From Symbiodinium natans (taxonomy: Eukaryota > Sar > Dinophyceae > Suessiales > Symbiodiniaceae), in assembly GCA_905221605.1 (NCBI GenBank), contig CAJNDS010002368.1:1067511-1080010 (forward strand): a DNA stretch of 12,500 bases, given 5' to 3'. Position 1 is the stretch's first letter. Each line of letters begins with the position of its first letter. A program made the position numbers and the translations under genes. Shown here piece after piece: positions 9,990 to 12,500 of the stretch. Below the pieces are notes generated by a model. The model was given only the letters and a program-made list of their open reading frames with translations. It ran no database searches and was not told the origin of the DNA.

Positions 9990-12500
9990 CTAGAGGAGCA
10001 AAAGGTAAGCTCCTGACCCGATCTGTGCACGTTCCTCGCTCGTAGGCGAGAAGCCTGGGCTGGAGTCATCACCTACCTGGAGAGAGGGAAGCAAGGTGAA
10101 GGATCTGTAATGACCTGAGGTGGCTTCCTGCCCTATGTGAAAGAGTCCCGAGACGGATCTGTAGCGAACAAAGGATTGAGAGTGAGGCCCGGTCCATGCA
10201 GGCAGCTGTACTTCGTCCTGCAAGCCCGTGAGTCTCCAGTGCTGCTTCGCTCCGGCATTTGTGAACCTTGGCAGAGACACAAAGATATAAGGAGGTGTAT
10301 ACAACAGTGCCGCCTTCGAGTCATGCGGAGAGTGCCACTCGTGCACAAAAAAGGACAGTGAATAAGCTAAGTGGGGCGCCGCTAGGGAGTCAGGCTGGGA
10401 CAGCCTGGTCGGGTCGGTGCCTTCCGGGAAGGTTAGTAGAAGGGGGGAGAAGCCAGTTGAGTCGGGTATGTCTGCATGATAGACTCGCTTCCAGGGGGTA
10501 CCTTGTAAGGAGCCATGGTGGTTAGCCAACAAGAACGTCAAGTACTCGAGTGCATCACTTTGCCTATTAGCAAGCCTCCAGTCTGGATGACAATGCGGGA
10601 GCGATTCTAGTGCGAGAATAGAGACTGGGTGCGAGGCCCTTGCTCGAAGTTCCCGCTGGAGAGGTTGGAGGTTCGACCAGTCCACTGAGGGGTCTTCCCT
10701 CAGAGCGCTAATCATCTGCAAGACTGAAATGGCGTAGCACAAGTTATGAGGATTAATCAATTGTGGCATAGGCTGAGCTGCAGGAGGCGGTGGCGGAGCA
10801 GAGGCATCCAGGTCTGTCGGTGCTGGCTGAGGAGGTCCTGCGCCTAGCTGTGCAGCCTGGGAGGCACTCCCTGGGCGAAACCATCGCTGAAGCTGGCTTT
10901 GCTTGGACCTGGGATTAGGAGCCTGCAGGGTCCGCTGTTGGAACGTCTTTGGTTGGGGGGTAGCCTGTGTGGGAGATGCGTGTTGGTGTGATGTTGTCGT
11001 GCTCTGCCCGGGGTTAGGGACCGCAGGAGAAGATGCGCCAACCCCAGAGGTGGGAGGCGAGAGATGTGAGAGCTGAGTGTGTTGGAGGGACGAGTGCATT
11101 CTGGAAAGAGGGGCGTCAGGGTGCAGAAAGAAGAAGAGTTGTAATTGCTGAATGACCGGGCACTGCTTCGTGTGTCGGGGGGCGCTCTCCACTTTCACGC
11201 CACAGGCAGGACAGGGTGACAGGCGGGTCAGCACATACATCTTAGAGGTGTTATTCCCCACCGAGGCTTTATAAGAGTCCCATTCTGCCCCGTGTTTCTT
11301 TGTGAGGTGGAAGGCTATTTTTGTCGTGGAGGCTATCCACGAGTCGCAGAGCAGACAGGTCCTGGTGAGTTGCTGGCCAAGGTGGCCGGTGAGGAGCTCG
11401 AGGAAGGTCTGGGTTCCGGCCTGTTGCAGCAGTTCGGTGCGCATGCGCGAAATGAGAGGCACTGTGTCCATCTGCAAGGTAAGCTGGACCGAGGGTGCGG
11501 CAGTAGCACGGCAGTCTGACGAGGGCACGAGCTCCTGGCTGGAGGAGACCTCACTCGCCTTGGGAGGAGCTTCGTCAGCCTGAGTGGCCGCCTCAGGTCT
11601 AGAAAGCTTGAACCCAGCCTGTCGGCAGACTCTGCGCTCAACGTGCTGTTGTAGATTATGCCAGTTTTTAAATTTCGCCTGGCAGTGCGAGCATTGAGGC
11701 AGGCCTCCCACGGAGTGCTTTAGGCGTGAGAATTCAAGGGGTGGCGGAACAGGAGCCGGGTGCTTGACTGTCCGGTGTGTTCTCAGGCCCGCCGCAGTAC
11801 GAAATACCTTTCCACAGCATGTGTGCATGGGCACGTCCGGAGAAGGGTCAATGTCGGCTTCCCTGAGCAGCTTGCTGTAAGAGGCTACAATTTCCTCCGC
11901 CGTTTGCAGGGTGGAGGGAATAGTTAAGATATCTTCACGTGGCCAGGCGCCGGACTGAGTGAGGAGCGAAGAGCTCGCGTTGGCCGGCGTGGATGTTGAG
12001 CAGGAGGTGACCTCACTCGCTGGGGCTGCATTCCGGCGCTTGCGGAGAGAGTCTAGGCGCTGGGCGGAGCGATCATGAAGCTGCTGAATGGGAGAGACAA
12101 GTTTCAGACGTGCAAAAAGCGCTGCTGTAGTTTCACGAGTCTTATGCACAGGGTTGTGCGTTACCGCTCGCACCTGTCTGGCATGCCATGAGCGGAGAGC
12201 CCTTGCCCGCCTACCTGAGAGACCAACGGATTCCAGGCCAAAAGTGGCCGTGGACCAGACGGTGGCTCTCCAGACAAGCAGCCTAGATGCGGTTTTTGTC
12301 CTGCGCTTATTGTGAATGAATTTGCGCACTGTCTGCTTTTTCTTCGCCGCTCTCTCTTGTCTTAAAGAATAGGTAAGATCTTCCGGGTTTGAGTAGCTGA
12401 TCATGACTCCTAGATACTTGAAGGAGTCTACCAGCTCGAAGGAAGGAAGAGAGGGGAGAGGGGGAAGAACTGAGGAATGCGAAAGCAGAATTGGCCGTCT
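9990..12500 (-). CDS. LINE-type RT C-terminus fused to C2H2 fingers and a USP/C19 deubiquitinase (5' partial)
   Basis: The frame is open through the right edge, so the N-terminus lies outside the window; residue numbers here count from the internal ATG at 12404. Just before it, FELVDSFKYLG matches the end of a non-LTR reverse-transcriptase domain, and the next 130 residues (RLLVWRATVW...ETTAALFARL) match the region that usually follows it. Four zinc-finger-like motifs come next: Cys196/197 with His210/215; Cys238/241 with His254 and Cys260; Cys350/353 with His366/371; and Cys398/401 with His411 and Cys415. A Pro/Gln-rich linker leads to a peptidase C19 domain: Cys box NPHNLCYAISVLQ (Cys556, codon 10737-10739) and His box GLFHIGQEATSGHY (His765, codon 10110-10112). 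Both boxes look intact, implying ubiquitin-chain cleavage. Two hairpin cores are read as ASEVTSC and ASEVSSS in linkers. It is probably part of a LINE-like element or a domesticated derivative. Confidence 0.85.
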   Translation of the reverse strand, partial: RRPILLSHSSVLPPLPSLPSFELVDSFKYLGVMISYSNPEDLTYSLRQERAAKKKQTVRKFIHNKRRTKTASRLLVWRATVWSTATFGLESVGLSGRRARALRSWHARQVRAVTHNPVHKTRETTAALFARLKLVSPIQQLHDRSAQRLDSLRKRRNAAPASEVTSCSTSTPANASSSLLTQSGAWPREDILTIPSTLQTAEEIVASYSKLLREADIDPSPDVPMHTCCGKVFRTAAGLRTHRTVKHPAPVPPPLEFSRLKHSVGGLPQCSHCQAKFKNWHNLQQHVERRVCRQAGFKLSRPEAATQADEAPPKASEVSSSQELVPSSDCRATAAPSVQLTLQMDTVPLISRMRTELLQQAGTQTFLELLTGHLGQQLTRTCLLCDSWIASTTKIAFHLTKKHGAEWDSYKASVGNNTSKMYVLTRLSPCPACGVKVESAPRHTKQCPVIQQLQLFFFLHPDAPLSRMHSSLQHTQLSHLSPPTSGVGASSPAVPNPGQSTTTSHQHASPTQATPQPKTFQQRTLQAPNPRSKQSQLQRWFRPGSASQAAQLGAGPPQPAPTDLDASAPPPPPAAQPMPQLINPHNLCYAISVLQMISALREDPSVDWSNLQPLQRELRARASHPVSILALESLPHCHPDWRLANRQSDALEYLTFLLANHHGSLQGTPWKRVYHADIPDSTGFSPLLLTFPEGTDPTRLSQPDSLAAPHLAYSLSFFVHEWHSPHDSKAALLYTPPYIFVSLPRFTNAGAKQHWRLTGLQDEVQLPAWTGPHSQSFVRYRSVSGLFHIGQEATSGHYRSFTLLPSLQVGDDSSPGFSPTSEERAQIGSGAYLLLL
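11528..11573 (-). repeat. Hairpin element, copy 16, inside a coding frame
   Basis: The core is 11539-11557 (sense CGAGTGAGGTCTCCTCCAG, last three bases diverged). The arms AGCTCCT (11530-11536) and AGGAGCT (11565-11571) form seven perfect pairs, with GG/CC beside the core and a 5-nt bulge. It is translated as ASEVSSS in the RT/USP gene. Confidence 0.85.
11983..12037 (-). repeat. Hairpin element, copy 17, inside a coding frame
   Basis: A perfect core at 12001-12019 (sense N = A). Pairing is patchy: AG/CT beside the core, then ATG/CAT, then GCCGG (11983-11987) / CCGGC (12033-12037). It is translated as ASEVTSC in the RT/USP gene, in a linker between the RT-derived part and the first finger. 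Confidence 0.8.
12405..12500 (-). mobile_element. Non-LTR retrotransposon remnant at the edge (RT domain end)
   Basis: The 96 nt upstream of ATG 12404 are open in the same frame and encode SFELVDSFKYLGV. The F-x-YLG block is a landmark of the distal part of non-LTR reverse transcriptases, just before the thumb/connection region. This shows that the large gene is the 3' part of a LINE-type pol gene rather than a gene starting at 12404. The boundaries of the element cannot be set: no poly(A) tail, target-site duplication or 5' end is visible. Confidence 0.55.

Noticed and set aside
9990-10072. Upstream extension of the 357-aa gene (frame open to 10072)
   Set aside because: It would start with GTG or an ATG overlapping the previous gene, would translate the intergenic hairpin, and gives a leader without protein-like character; ATG 9895 fits better.
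10780-10805. CAGGAGGCGGTGGCGG, core-like
   Set aside because: It matches only the first eight bases and is explained by a poly-proline coding run in the RT/USP gene.
269-12019. Core as a conserved GGDLTR peptide on the plus strand
   Set aside because: The pattern of variable positions fits codon wobble in this frame, but also fits VRSPP on the other strand; most plus-strand continuations stop quickly or run antisense to real genes, and single-base insertions in two copies change the frame.
258-12037. Hairpins as integron attC sites or CRISPR repeats
   Set aside because: There are no integrase or Cas genes, no regular spacing, the conserved part is the tip and not the ends, and the gene content is eukaryotic.

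Overview
The window looks like nuclear DNA from a dinoflagellate, probably of the Symbiodiniaceae/Suessiales type. This is inference, not a database match. The reasons are: a reverse-transcriptase C-terminus fused to C2H2 fingers and a ubiquitin-specific protease; a neighbouring protein that resembles, from memory, a multicopy uncharacterised family of dinoflagellate proteomes; long intron-free reading frames on both strands; Kozak-like starts (ACCATGG, GCCATGG); and no bacterial-style ribosome binding sites or operons.

Layout, left to right. Two paralogous minus-strand genes of unknown function (304-1584, about 426 aa; 1985-3226, about 413 aa) are followed by a plus-strand block: a small Cys-containing frame (3557-3790), a doubtful 40-aa frame (3950-4072), and a proline-rich protein split over two frames (4123-4855). 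The plus block meets, tail to tail, a minus-strand dual-specificity phosphatase with a short C-terminus (4870-5595). The minus strand continues with a 628-aa unknown protein (5963-7849), a small Cys-rich frame (8091-8354), a 357-aa protein of the dinoflagellate-type family (8822-9895), and a large gene open to the right edge (9990-12500) encoding RT C-terminus, four zinc-finger-like motifs, a Pro/Gln-rich linker and a USP/C19 domain with intact Cys and His boxes.

The striking feature is a dispersed short element: 17 clear copies of a 19-nt core, read in the sense of the adjacent genes as CGAGTGAGGTCNCCTCCTG. In most copies the core sits at the tip of an inverted repeat whose arm sequences differ from copy to copy, so the fold is kept while the stem sequence is not. 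The core can itself form a small hairpin (GAGG / CCUC closed by a UCN triloop). Fifteen copies read on the minus strand and two on the plus strand, in line with neighbouring gene direction. Copies sit at or within about 13 nt of six stop codons, 2-44 nt upstream of five likely starts, and four lie inside long open frames, in two different reading frames. This points to a nucleotide-level element, either an RNA processing or termination hairpin or a mobile palindrome. I do not recognise it as a described family.

No rRNA, tRNA, CRISPR array, LTR or spliced-leader gene was seen.
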